From Streptomyces sp. SID10853 (GTDB taxonomy: Bacteria; Actinomycetota; Actinomycetes; Streptomycetales; Streptomycetaceae): a DNA stretch of 48,362 nucleotides. The stretch is taken from positions 1 to 48,362 of the forward strand of contig NZ_JAAGLN010000022.1 in NCBI RefSeq assembly GCF_010548145.1, written 5' to 3'. Under the pieces are notes generated by a model, which had not been told where the DNA came from, ran no database searches, and saw only the letters and a list, made by a program, of their open reading frames with translations. This document shows positions 1-7,718 of the stretch, in pieces; within the stretch, counting starts at the first letter, position 1, and each line of letters begins with the position of its first letter. The translations under genes and the position numbers were made by a program.

Positions 1-584
1 CCGGATGGGCCGGGGCGCCGGACGGCACACCGGTGGTCGGGCCGGCCGGCCTGGCGCCGGTGTACCGGCAGCTGCGCAAGTCCTTCGAGGACAGCAAGAA
101 CGAGCCGGACGCGGCGGACTTCTACTACGGCGAGATGGAGATGCGGCGCCACAACTCCCGGCGCCCCCGCGGTGAGCGGGCGCTGCTCACCCTGTACTGG
201 GCGGTGTCGGGCTATGGACTGCGTGCGTCCAGGGCACTGGGCTGGCTGCTGGCGGCCATGGCCGTCACTGTCCTGCTGATGATGCTCTGGGGCCTGCCCG
301 AGGACGCCCCGCAGTCCTCCATGACCGGGCGGCTGACCGGCCGGAGTATCTCGCTGACCACGGACGACCCCGAACCGGTCGACCCCGCCGGGCCGCTCGG
401 CTCCCGGCTCAGCTCCGACCGGGGGGAGAAGTCCCTGCGGATCGTGGTGAATTCGGTTGTCTTCCGCACCTCGGGCCAGGAGCTCACCACCACCGGCACG
501 TACACCGAGATGGCCTCCCGGCTGGCCGAGCCGGTGTTGCTCGGCCTCGCCGCCCTCGCGATCCGCGGACGGATCAAGCGGTAG
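1..584 (+). CDS. C-terminal part of a pentapeptide-repeat membrane protein (5' end outside window)
   Basis: The reading frame is open from the first bases of the window, so this is the tail of a longer gene. The visible part begins with a linker (VYRQLRKSFEDSKN), followed by a DFYYGEMEMRRH motif. I know that linker and motif from the region after the pentapeptide repeats in actinobacterial membrane proteins. A hydrophobic helix (ALGWLLAAMAVTVLLMML) follows, then a roughly 90-residue extracytoplasmic-looking stretch. A second hydrophobic segment lies near the end (LAEPVLLGLAALAI), before a basic GRIKR terminus. The repeats themselves lie outside the window, so the family call rests on the linker only. 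Function is unknown. A perfect 19-bp hairpin follows the stop codon. Confidence 0.6.
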   Translation, partial: GWAGAPDGTPVVGPAGLAPVYRQLRKSFEDSKNEPDAADFYYGEMEMRRHNSRRPRGERALLTLYWAVSGYGLRASRALGWLLAAMAVTVLLMMLWGLPEDAPQSSMTGRLTGRSISLTTDDPEPVDPAGPLGSRLSSDRGEKSLRIVVNSVVFRTSGQELTTTGTYTEMASRLAEPVLLGLAALAIRGRIKR

Positions 585-635
585 CCGGAAGCCGGTGATC
601 CCCGGGATACTGACGGGTACCGGTGATTCGTACAA

Positions 636-690
636 CGGCCGCAGGACCGGGAGGGCGCGGGGTGTACGCGTCCTCCCGGTCCTGCGGCCG
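636..690. terminator. Strong bidirectional hairpin terminator
   Basis: A perfect 19-bp inverted repeat (arms 636-654 and 672-690, beginning CGGCCGCAGG) with a 17-nt loop sits between two convergent genes, 52 nt after the upstream stop and 42 nt from the facing stop. There is no T-tract, as is common for actinobacterial terminators. It probably serves both strands. Confidence 0.85.
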
Positions 691-731
691 GTCGGTGAGC
701 GCTCAGTGGCGGCCCACCGGCACTCACACCG

Positions 732-998
732 TCAGGCGGTGAGAGCGGGCGGAACCGCTGCCAGCGCCTCCTGGATCGCCGCGACCAGGGTGCGGGCGGA
801 CTCGGCCGTCAGCTCCAGGGCGACGCGGGCCGACGGGCCCTTCGACGGATCGGTGAAGTCGATGTTGAGCGTGTGACCCGCCATCGCGTGCACCGGGTGG
901 TCGAAGTACACGGTCACGTCCGACACATGGAACCAGGAGCTGCCCGGCCCCTTGGCGCTGCCGTCCACCGTGTCCTTGATCGTCGTATAGGTGCACAT
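732..998 (-). CDS. DUF6295-like small protein
   Basis: An 88-residue protein starting MCTYTTIKDTVDGSAKG, with VYFDHPVHA and HTLNIDF motifs that I associate with the actinobacterial DUF6295 family. The assignment is from memory and not checked. No signal peptide or membrane segment is visible, and the C-terminal third (TAESARTLVAAIQEAL) should be helical. The ATG lies two nucleotides after the stop codon of the dienelactone hydrolase gene, so the two are very likely cotranscribed and translationally coupled. A GGGAG ribosome site lies inside the end of the upstream gene. Members of this family often sit beside hydrolase or stress genes, but no biochemical role is established that I know of. 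Confidence 0.65.
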   Translation of the reverse strand: MCTYTTIKDTVDGSAKGPGSSWFHVSDVTVYFDHPVHAMAGHTLNIDFTDPSKGPSARVALELTAESARTLVAAIQEALAAVPPALTA

Positions 999-1000
999 GC

Positions 1001-1744
1001 TCAGGCTCCCAGGTGCTTGGCGAAGAAGGTCTCGATCCGCTCCCAGCCGTCGTTGGCGGCCGCCACGTTGTACGAGGGGCGGTCGGTGGAGAAGAACCCG
1101 TGACCGGCGCCCTCGTAGGTGTGGAACTCGAAGTCCTTGCCGTGCTCCGTGAGGATCTGCTCCAGCTCGGCGACCTGCTCGGGGCCGGGGTAGCTGTCCT
1201 CGGCCCCGAAGAGGCCGAGCAGCGGAGCGCGCAGCCGCGGGAGTTCACCGACGAGATTGCTGACCTGCAGCGGGAAACCCTCGGGCGGTGTTCCCGTGAC
1301 GAACGCGCCGTAACAGTCCACCGCCGCGTCGAGGTCGAGACGGCAGGCGGCGAGCACGCTCTGCCGTCCGCCGGAGCAGTAACCGATCGTGCCCGCCTTG
1401 CCGTTGGAGGTGGGCAGTGCGCGCAGATACGCCGCCGACCCGGCCACGTCCCCGGCGAGCCGGTCGTCCGGCACCCCGCCCGCGGCGCGGTTGGCCGCCG
1501 CTGCGTCGTCAGGGGCCGCGCCCGGCGCGTCGCGGTAGAAGAGGTTCGGGCAGATCGCGTCGTAGCCCAGCTCGGCGAACCTGCGGACGATCTCCTTGCT
1601 GCCCCGGTCGTATCCGGGCATGTGGTGGATGACCACGACGCCACCGCGTGGGGATCCGCCTTCCGGGCGGGCCAGATATGCCTCGATCTCGTCGCCGTTG
1701 TGACCGGCGAGCCTGACGGTTTCCGCGGTAAGTGAGTCGCTCAT
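1001..1744 (-). CDS. Dienelactone hydrolase family protein
   Basis: A cytoplasmic alpha/beta-hydrolase of 247 residues, the normal length for the dienelactone hydrolase family. Cys123 sits in the nucleophile elbow GYCSGG, an acidic residue is in the FGAEDSYPG loop, and the His is in YEGAGHGFF. Together these give the Cys-Asp-His triad of the family. Family members hydrolyse dienelactones or other small esters and lactones; the substrate here is not evident, and no chlorocatechol genes are adjacent. The ATG at 1744 is chosen because the frame upstream runs antisense through the divergent MarR gene. The gene leads a two-gene unit with the DUF6295-like gene. The 36-bp gap to the divergent MarR gene suggests that the MarR protein regulates it. 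Confidence 0.85.
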   Translation of the reverse strand: MSDSLTAETVRLAGHNGDEIEAYLARPEGGSPRGGVVVIHHMPGYDRGSKEIVRRFAELGYDAICPNLFYRDAPGAAPDDAAAANRAAGGVPDDRLAGDVAGSAAYLRALPTSNGKAGTIGYCSGGRQSVLAACRLDLDAAVDCYGAFVTGTPPEGFPLQVSNLVGELPRLRAPLLGLFGAEDSYPGPEQVAELEQILTEHGKDFEFHTYEGAGHGFFSTDRPSYNVAAANDGWERIETFFAKHLGA

Positions 1745-1757
1745 GAGACACCTATAC

Positions 1758-1783
1758 CATAAGCCTGGACTCCTCAGTTTATG
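1758..1783. promoter_or_regulatory. Imperfect dyad in the DLH/MarR divergent promoter
   Basis: CATAAG and TTTATG half-sites form an imperfect palindrome (about 8 of 12 arm positions paired) in the 36-bp gap between the divergent genes, reaching into the first possible MarR start codon. MarR proteins usually bind such dyads in their own promoter. The spacing suits one shared operator that represses both genes. Confidence 0.45.
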
Positions 1784-2230
1784 CTGATGACCATGGCGAA
1801 CTCGGTTGATTCGGTGCGGATGGCGGCAGAGCTGCGGGCCTGCCTCGGTCCGCTGGTGCGCAGGCTCAGACAGGTGCGGCCGGAGGGCGAACTCACGCTG
1901 TCCCAGACCTCCGTACTGGTACGGATCGACCGGGAGGGTCCGACGACGCCCGGCCGGCTCGCCGATGCCGAGGGCATCCGCGCCCAGTCCATGTGCACGA
2001 TCGTCTCCGCGCTCCAGGAGCGCGGTCTGGTGGTCCGCACCCCGGACCCCGACGACGGCCGCCGGGTCGTCGTCTCGCTCACCGCGGCGGGCGTCGAGGG
2101 CCTGCACGGCGCCCGGCGGGAGCGGGCGCGCCGGCTCACCCGGGCCATCGACGACGAACTCAGCTCCGCCGAGCGGGAGCAACTGGCCGCGGCGCTGCCC
2201 CTGCTGGCCCGGGTCGTCCACCGGCTCTGA
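1781..2230 (+). CDS. MarR family transcriptional regulator
   Basis: A 149-residue winged-helix protein of usual MarR length. The core DNA-binding region is visible: LTLSQTSVLVRI, then GRLADAEGIRAQSMCTIVSALQERGLV as helices 3-4, and the wing DPDDGRRVVVSLTAAG. C-terminal helices for dimerisation follow. It is divergent from the dienelactone hydrolase unit and probably represses it and itself, released by a small, probably phenolic or electrophilic, ligand (inference). Three in-frame ATGs (1781, 1787, 1793) lie close together with no good ribosome site, so the transcript may be leaderless or nearly so. The gene is unlikely to be the MarR-type IacR of auxin loci, being 26 kb away from that region. 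Confidence 0.85.
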   Translation: MLMTMANSVDSVRMAAELRACLGPLVRRLRQVRPEGELTLSQTSVLVRIDREGPTTPGRLADAEGIRAQSMCTIVSALQERGLVVRTPDPDDGRRVVVSLTAAGVEGLHGARRERARRLTRAIDDELSSAEREQLAAALPLLARVVHRL

Positions 2231-2260
2231 CGTTCCGCCCGCCCGTCCCGTACGGAGCGG

Positions 2261-3175
2261 CTACCCCGCGGCCGGCTCCCGGGGCCAGCTGCCCGTCGTA
2301 CGGAGCAGGGCGATGAACGCCCGCTCGGCGGGGGAGAGCAGCCGGTCGCGCCGGCTCACCAGACTGATCGGGCGCGACCGCGGCCGCGGGCCGACCTGCA
2401 CCACCGCCAGTGAGCCGGCCCGTATGTCGCCGTCGACGGCGTGCTCGGAGATCAGGGTGAGCCCGAGACCGGCGGCCACACACTGCTTGACGGCCTCAGG
2501 ACCCCAGATGTCGCCGTGCGACACCTCCGTCAGACCCCACTCGGCCAGCACCTGTTCCTGCAACTCGCGTGTCTGCGAGCCGGGTTCGCGCAGCAGGAAA
2601 CGCGAGCCCGCCAGCTCGGCGGGACCGACCGAGGACGCCCCCGCCAGCGGATGCGACGGCGCGGCGACGAGCACCAGCCGTTCGTCCAGTACGTGTTCGA
2701 CGACGAGCTGGGCCGCGGTCGGCGCCCCCGCCACCACCGCGACCCCGATCCGGCCGTCGACCAGCCGCTCCAGCACGGCCTCGTTGTTGCCCACGAAGAT
2801 GTCGCACTCGATACCCGGATGTGCCGTCTGGTACCGGGCGAGGAGGGACGGCAGCAGATAGGTGCCCACCGTCGTCGTCCCGCCGATCAGCAGCCGCCCC
2901 GACGCCAGCCCACTGACCTGCTGCACCGCCGCCACCGCCTCGTCGGCCAGCAGGAAGACCCGCTTTCCGTACTCGGCCAGCACCTCGCCCTCGGCGGTGG
3001 GCCGGGTCCTGGCGCCCGAGCGGTCCACCAGTGTGACCCGCAGGGACTGCTCAAGTCTGCGTACCTGGTTGGAGACGGACGGCTGGCTCATATAGAGCTT
3101 CTGCGCCGCTGCGGAGAAGCCGTGGTGCTCGACCACCTGCATGAAGATCCACAATCGGTGGAGGTTCAGTTCCAC
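2261..3175 (-). CDS. LysR-type regulator of the phosphonoacetate genes (PhnR-like)
   Basis: A 304-residue LysR-type protein. The N-terminal winged helix reads FMQVVEHHGFSAAAQKLYMSQPSVS, followed by the NQVRRLEQSLRV linker helix. A two-lobed effector domain follows, with FLLREPGSQTRE and AVKQCVAAGLGLTLIS as recognisable strands; it resembles the CysB/CbbR branch. The GTG at 3175 is preferred over upstream starts because AGGAGG lies seven bases before it and the protein then begins at the conserved helix. It is divergent from phnA with a perfect T-N11-A box between them. In Pseudomonas fluorescens a LysR regulator next to phosphonoacetate hydrolase activates it, so the same role is inferred here. 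Convergent with the MarR gene. Confidence 0.85.
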   Translation of the reverse strand: MELNLHRLWIFMQVVEHHGFSAAAQKLYMSQPSVSNQVRRLEQSLRVTLVDRSGARTRPTAEGEVLAEYGKRVFLLADEAVAAVQQVSGLASGRLLIGGTTTVGTYLLPSLLARYQTAHPGIECDIFVGNNEAVLERLVDGRIGVAVVAGAPTAAQLVVEHVLDERLVLVAAPSHPLAGASSVGPAELAGSRFLLREPGSQTRELQEQVLAEWGLTEVSHGDIWGPEAVKQCVAAGLGLTLISEHAVDGDIRAGSLAVVQVGPRPRSRPISLVSRRDRLLSPAERAFIALLRTTGSWPREPAAG

Positions 3176-3253
3176 GGGCCTCCTGACGTCGCTCAAGGAA
3201 GACCCTAGCCGCGAACGCACCTGGTGGGGAGGGGGTGCACGGGTCGCTGCGCG

Positions 3254-3270
3254 GCTATGGCCCCCATAGC
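3254..3270. promoter_or_regulatory. LysR box (T-N11-A) between lysR and phnA
   Basis: GCTATGG-CCC-CCATAGC is a perfect 7-bp inverted repeat and contains an exact T-N11-A LysR motif (CTATG-N5-CATAG). It lies 99 nt before the phnA ATG and 79 nt before the divergent regulator start, the normal place for a LysR recognition site. A second short dyad (GGTGG-TTCT-CCACC, 3277-3290) lies just downstream and could be part of the activation site. Confidence 0.7.
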
Positions 3271-3368
3271 GATTCCGGTGGTTCTCCACCATCGGCGCCG
3301 GGTGCTACCCATGAAGAGGAGAGCGGCAGCCCCCGCTCCGGACTTCGACCTCAGGGGTGGATCCGTAC

Positions 3369-4625
3369 ATGAAGGAATCTGTTGCCGAACCGCTCGATGT
3401 GAACGGGCGCGGCTACGGCCGGCCCCGTCGGCCCGTCGTCGTGGTCTGCATCGACGGCAGCGAGCCCGCCTACCACGAACGGGCCGTGGCAGACGGCCGG
3501 ATGCCCTTCCTCGAACGCATGCTGCAGCACGGCAGCGATCTGCGGGCCGACTGCACCATGCCGTCCTTCACCAACCCCAACAACCTCTCCATCGCCACCG
3601 GCACACCGCCATCGGTGCACGGCATCTGCGGCAACTACTTCTACGACACCGCCTCCGGCACCGAGGTCATGATGAACGACCCCGCGCTGCTGCGGGTGCC
3701 GACCCTCTTCGCCGCGTTCTCGGCCGCGGGCGCGAAGGTCGCCGTCATCACGGCCAAGGACAAACTGCGCAGGCTGCTGGGGCGCGACCTGGTCGACGGC
3801 ATGTGCTTCTCCGCGGAGAAGGCCGACCAGGTCACCGAGGAGGAGAACGGCATCAGCAAGGTGCTGGAACGTGTGGGCATCGACCTGCCGTCCGTGTACA
3901 GCGCCGGGCTCAGCGAGCTGGTCATGGCAGCCGGTACGGACGTACTGGAGCAGGAACGGCCCGACCTGATGTACCTCTCGCTCACCGACTACATCCAGCA
4001 CAAGCACGCACCGGGCTCGCCCGTCGCCAACGACTTCTACGCGATGCTCGACGGCTACTTCGAGCGGATCGACGCGCTGGGCGCCGTCCTCGTCGTCACC
4101 GCCGACCACGGGATGAACGCCAAGAGCGACGCGCGGGGCGACGCCCGGGTGGTGTTCCTCCAGGACGTCATGGACGCCCGGCTCGGTGAGGGCACGGCGC
4201 GGGTCGTGCTGCCCATCACCGACCCGTACACCGTGCACCACGGGGCGCTCGGCTCGTACGCGACCGTGCACCTGCCCGCCGGCACCGACGCGGCCCCGCT
4301 GGTCGCCGCCCTCGCCACGCTGGACGGGGTGGACACCGTCCTCACCCGGGCCCAGGCATGCGAGCGCTTCGAGCTGCCCCCGGACCGGATCGGCGACATC
4401 GTCGTCATCGCGGAACGCAACACGGCGCTGGGCACCACCCCGGCCCGCCATGACATCTCCGGCTTCGCCGAGCCACTGCGCTCGCACGGCGGGCTGACGG
4501 AGCAGCGGGTGCCGTTCCTGGTCAACGCACCGACCGGACCGCTCCCCGAAGGCCACCGGCTCCGGAACTTCGACGCCTACTGGGTGGGCACCGCACTCGC
4601 GGCGGACCGGCCGCTCACGGCCTGA
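3369..4625 (+). CDS. phnA: Phosphonoacetate hydrolase
   Basis: A 418-residue alkaline-phosphatase-superfamily enzyme that splits the C-P bond of phosphonoacetate to acetate and phosphate using two metal ions. The expected active-site elements are present: Asp29 in CIDGSEP, the nucleophile Thr68 in SFTNPNN, and D-x3-H ligands in TDYIQHKHAP. Asp/His also appear in TADHGMN, and a late His in SHGGLTEQ. Length matches characterised PhnA proteins. The ATG at 3369 is preferred to a GTG at 3357 because an AGGGGTGG site precedes it at the right spacing. It is first in a three-gene unit with a GlpT-type transporter and an HpnW-like oxidase, and divergent from a LysR gene. That matches the known phnA/transporter/LysR arrangement of P. 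fluorescens. No C-P lyase genes are nearby. Confidence 0.92.
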   Translation: MKESVAEPLDVNGRGYGRPRRPVVVVCIDGSEPAYHERAVADGRMPFLERMLQHGSDLRADCTMPSFTNPNNLSIATGTPPSVHGICGNYFYDTASGTEVMMNDPALLRVPTLFAAFSAAGAKVAVITAKDKLRRLLGRDLVDGMCFSAEKADQVTEEENGISKVLERVGIDLPSVYSAGLSELVMAAGTDVLEQERPDLMYLSLTDYIQHKHAPGSPVANDFYAMLDGYFERIDALGAVLVVTADHGMNAKSDARGDARVVFLQDVMDARLGEGTARVVLPITDPYTVHHGALGSYATVHLPAGTDAAPLVAALATLDGVDTVLTRAQACERFELPPDRIGDIVVIAERNTALGTTPARHDISGFAEPLRSHGGLTEQRVPFLVNAPTGPLPEGHRLRNFDAYWVGTALAADRPLTA

Positions 4626-4684
4626 CCGGTCCCGGAGCCCCTCCGTCCCTGACCCCCGACCGAACACTCCCGCACCACTGACCC

Positions 4685-4721
4685 GGCCCCGGCGTGCGCT
4701 GTCGAGGCACGCGCCGGGGCC
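4685..4721 (+). terminator. Hairpin between phnA and the transporter gene
   Basis: A perfect 10-bp stem (arms GGCCCCGGCG and CGCCGGGGCC) with additional GTGC/GCAC pairing in the loop, lying 60 nt after the phnA stop. It may be a partial terminator that lowers downstream expression, or an mRNA-stabilising structure. It also argues against translation of the transporter starting at the GTG at 4694. Confidence 0.6.
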
Positions 4722-4786
4722 GAGCCATGTCCAGGTACGACTCCGATCCCTCACCCGCACCCACGCGCCGAGGACAGGACACCGCC

Positions 4787-6295
4787 ATGGCAGACACCCC
4801 ACCGCAGCGACCACCACAGCAACCACCACCGACCGGCACTCCGGTCAGCACCAGGGAAGCACTCAGCACAAGGGAAGCACTCGACGAGATCTCGCCGCTG
4901 CTCCGTTCCGCACGGTCCCGGCGCTGGCGCCGGCAGATCTTCGCGATCACCTGGCTCGCGTACGTCGGTTTCTACTTCGTCCGGCAGGCGTTCTCCGTGG
5001 CCAAGCTGGGCATCCTGGACGACCCCTCCGTGAACACCGTGCTCACCGAGCACGTGCTCGGCATCATCGACGCGGTCTATCTGGCGGCCTACGCCGCCGG
5101 TCAGTTCCTCTGGGGCATGTGGGCCGACCGGTTCGGGCCCCGGGTGGTGGTGATCGGCGGGATGGCCGGTGCCATCGCCGCCGCCTGTGTGATGGGGCTG
5201 AACAGCGCGCTCCTGGTGTTCGGCGGCGCCATGGTGATCCAGGGGCTGTCCCAGTCGGCGGGGTGGGCGCCGCTCTGCAAGAACATGGGGAACTTCTTCG
5301 CGGTGGGGGAGCGCGGCCGGGTGCTCGGTGTGTGGAGCACCAACTACGCGTTCGGCGGGCTCGTGGCCCCGCCGTTCCTCGGCTGGATCGCCTACTCGCT
5401 GCTCGACAGCTGGCGTGCGGCCTTCCTCTCCGGCGCCGCCACCCTGGCCGTCGTACTCCTGCTGTTCGTGCTCCTGCAGCGCAACTCGCCCCGGGACGTG
5501 GGCCTTCCGGACCCGGCCGACCCCACAGGACCCACATCCACGGTGCCCGAAGGCCCCACAGGACCCGGTGAGCCGGCAGGAGCCGCGGAACCCACAGGAC
5601 CCGGGGAGACGGAGGGACCCGCGGAGTCCGGGGAGACGCCGGAGGCCGTACGGAGTGCCGGGCCCCGGGCCGATGTCGCGCCGCGCCGTTCGGCCGTCGG
5701 GCTCTACCGCGAGACCCTGCGCGACCGCATGGTGCTCACCCTCGGCCTCTGCTACTTCCTTCTCAAGCCCGCCCGTTACGCCATCCTCCTCTGGGGGCCG
5801 GTGATCGTCAGCCAGCGGCTGCCCGAGATCAACAAGGTGGGCGCCACCCTCATCCCCATCGCCTTCGGCGTCACCGGCGTCCTCGCCCCGATCCTGGTGG
5901 GCTGGGTCTCCGACCGGCTGTTCCGGTCCCGGCGGGTGCCGGCGTGCGTCCTCGCCCTGGGCGTACTGACCGCGGCGCTCGCCCTGTTCATGCCGCTCAC
6001 CGCGGCCGGCAGCGTCGGCGTGATGATCGCCGTTCTCGCGGTGATCGGACTCTCCGTGTACGCGGCCGACGCGATGATCTCCTGCGTGGCCGCCGTCGAC
6101 TTCGGCAGCGCCAAGGGCGCCGGGACCGCGGCCGGGCTGGTCAACGGCTGCGGCTCGGTCGGCGCCATCCTCGGCGGCCTGCTCCCCGGATTCCTCTCCG
6201 GCGGTGTGCTGTTCACCGGCTTCGCGGGCGCCGCGCTCCTCGCCGGACTGCTGATGCTCCCGCACTGGAACCGCGTACCGCGCCCCACGTCCTGA
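4787..6295 (+). CDS. OPA-type (GlpT-like) MFS transporter, probable phosphonate uptake
   Basis: A 502-residue major facilitator protein with about 12 hydrophobic segments. The first membrane region, LAYVGFYFVRQAFSVAK, resembles the organophosphate:phosphate antiporter family (GlpT/UhpT/PgtP), with its conserved Tyr/Arg. The WGMWADRFGPR loop fits the MFS loop 2-3 motif. The family exchanges phosphorylated organic anions for phosphate, and phosphonoacetate is a plausible substrate by position. A GlpT-like transporter also accompanies phnA in P. fluorescens. The central cytoplasmic loop (about 5510-5690) is unusually long and made of imperfect Pro-Thr-Gly and Gly-Glu repeats. ATG 4787 is chosen for the GAGGACAGGAC site before it; an in-frame ATG at 4727 is possible. 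The FAD oxidase gene follows after 31 nt. Confidence 0.82.
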   Translation: MADTPPQRPPQQPPPTGTPVSTREALSTREALDEISPLLRSARSRRWRRQIFAITWLAYVGFYFVRQAFSVAKLGILDDPSVNTVLTEHVLGIIDAVYLAAYAAGQFLWGMWADRFGPRVVVIGGMAGAIAAACVMGLNSALLVFGGAMVIQGLSQSAGWAPLCKNMGNFFAVGERGRVLGVWSTNYAFGGLVAPPFLGWIAYSLLDSWRAAFLSGAATLAVVLLLFVLLQRNSPRDVGLPDPADPTGPTSTVPEGPTGPGEPAGAAEPTGPGETEGPAESGETPEAVRSAGPRADVAPRRSAVGLYRETLRDRMVLTLGLCYFLLKPARYAILLWGPVIVSQRLPEINKVGATLIPIAFGVTGVLAPILVGWVSDRLFRSRRVPACVLALGVLTAALALFMPLTAAGSVGVMIAVLAVIGLSVYAADAMISCVAAVDFGSAKGAGTAAGLVNGCGSVGAILGGLLPGFLSGGVLFTGFAGAALLAGLLMLPHWNRVPRPTS

Positions 6296-6326
6296 GCCTC
6301 CTGCACCCATCGAGAAGGAGAACTCC

Positions 6327-7460
6327 ATGACCGTCAACCGTGCCGACACCGCCGTCGTCGGCGGAGGCATCGTCGGCCTCGCCCACGCGCTCGCCGCCGC
6401 CCGCCGCGGGGACCGCGTCGTCCTCTTCGAGCGCGACGACTTCGCCGTCGGCGCCTCCATCCGCAACTTCGGCATGATCTGGTCGATCGGCCAGCAGCGC
6501 GGCGAGGTGTACGAACGAGCCCTGCGCAGCCGGGAGATCTGGCTGGAGATCGCCGCCAAGTCCGGACTCTGGGCCGCTCCGACGGGATCCCTGCACCTCG
6601 CGCACCACCCCGACGAGGTCGCGGTCCTGGAGGAGTTCCTCGCGATCACACCACCGGCCCGGGACCGCGGCGTCCGGATGATCACGCCTGCCGAGACCCG
6701 CGAGCGCAGCGCCACCGCGCGTACCGACGGCCTGCTCGCCGCGATGTGGAGCCCGACCGAGCTCAACGTGGACCCCAGGCTCGCCATCCCGGCGGTCGCC
6801 AGGCATCTGGTGGCCGAGTACGGCGTCGACATCCGGTTCGGCACGGCCGTACGCGGGATCGGCCTGCCGACTGTCTCCACCACCGATGGCGACTGGCAGG
6901 CCGACCGCGTCTATGTGTGCAGCGGCAATGACTTCGCGACGCTCTACCCCGAAGTCTTCGCCCGCAGCGGCCTGGTGCGGTGCAAGCTCCAGATGATGCG
7001 CACCGGGGCCCAGCCGTCGGGCTGGCAGCTCGGCCCGATGCTCTGCGGCGGGCTGACCCTGCTGCACTACGCGGCCTTCGACGACTGCGAGGCGAAGGCG
7101 GTGCTCGCGGCCCGGATGGGCGAGGAGCTGCCCTTCCACCGGGAGAACGGGGTCCATGTCCTGCTCTCCCAGACCGCGGACGGCCGGCTGACGATCGGCG
7201 ACAGCCACGCGTACGCGAAGACCCTCCACCCCTTCGAGAGCGAGGAGATCAACCAGGCGGTCGTGGACTACCTGGGCACATTCGCCCAGCTGCCGAACCC
7301 GGCCATCACCGAACGCTGGAGCGGCTACTACCCCTCGCTACGGGACGGCCGTACGGAGCTGGTGACCGAGCCCGAACCCGGTGTCACCGTGGTGAACGGT
7401 GTCGGCGGCGCCGGGATGACGCTGTCGTTCGGACTGGCCGAGGAGATCGTCGGACGCTGA
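6327..7460 (+). CDS. FAD-dependent oxidoreductase, HpnW type (TIGR03364-like)
   Basis: A 377-residue DAO-fold flavoprotein. The N-terminal dinucleotide motif is VVGGGIVGLAHALAAARRG, followed by FERDDFAVGASIRNFGMIW. A C-terminal FAD loop lies in VVNGVGGAGMTLSFG. The SIRNFGMIW motif is one I associate with TIGR03364 oxidases found in phosphonate loci. These are thought to oxidatively deaminate or demethylate 2-aminoethylphosphonate-like compounds to phosphonoacetaldehyde. The start has AAGGAG seven bases upstream. The gene is the last of the phnA unit and is followed by a strong hairpin. A likely role is to feed aminophosphonates toward phosphonoacetate; that route needs a phosphonoacetaldehyde dehydrogenase, for which the aldehyde dehydrogenase at 10181-11659 is a candidate. 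Confidence 0.8.
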   Translation: MTVNRADTAVVGGGIVGLAHALAAARRGDRVVLFERDDFAVGASIRNFGMIWSIGQQRGEVYERALRSREIWLEIAAKSGLWAAPTGSLHLAHHPDEVAVLEEFLAITPPARDRGVRMITPAETRERSATARTDGLLAAMWSPTELNVDPRLAIPAVARHLVAEYGVDIRFGTAVRGIGLPTVSTTDGDWQADRVYVCSGNDFATLYPEVFARSGLVRCKLQMMRTGAQPSGWQLGPMLCGGLTLLHYAAFDDCEAKAVLAARMGEELPFHRENGVHVLLSQTADGRLTIGDSHAYAKTLHPFESEEINQAVVDYLGTFAQLPNPAITERWSGYYPSLRDGRTELVTEPEPGVTVVNGVGGAGMTLSFGLAEEIVGR

Positions 7461-7478
7461 CAGAGGCTCACACGGAGG

Positions 7479-7508
7479 TGCCCCTCGCCGGAAGTCCGGT
7501 GAGGGGCA
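7479..7508 (+). terminator. Terminator of the phnA unit
   Basis: A 13-bp stem (TGCCCCTCGCCGG / CCGGTGAGGGGCA, one G-U pair) with loop AAGT begins 18 nt after the oxidoreductase stop. From here to 7718 no gene is visible. The facing tetR gene ends at 7719, so the hairpin may act on both strands. Confidence 0.82.
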
Positions 7509-7718
7509 GGCCGTGGCGACTTCAGCACCACTTTCCCGCGGAGTACGGCACTGGCTTCCGGCTGTTCTGTTCAACAGCCGGGCCGCCGGCCTGCGAGACC
7601 ACCCTGTACCCGCTCCGGTCAAGGAGGCTTTCCCAAGGACGCTTTCCAGGTGAGCGGGCGTGCCAGGTCACACTCGCATGGCCACGCTGAGCAGCGGTCG
7701 GGCGGGCGGCGCCGGCGG

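Noticed and set aside
1781..2230. MarR gene as the IacR repressor of the auxin locus
   Set aside because: It lies 26 kb away and is paired with a dienelactone hydrolase and its own dyad; the locus already has three nearby regulators.
4751..6883. A 710-codon open frame on the minus strand
   Set aside because: It runs antisense to the transporter and FAD oxidase genes, which have clear motifs; the translation is low-complexity and matches no family. Long antisense frames are normal at this GC content.
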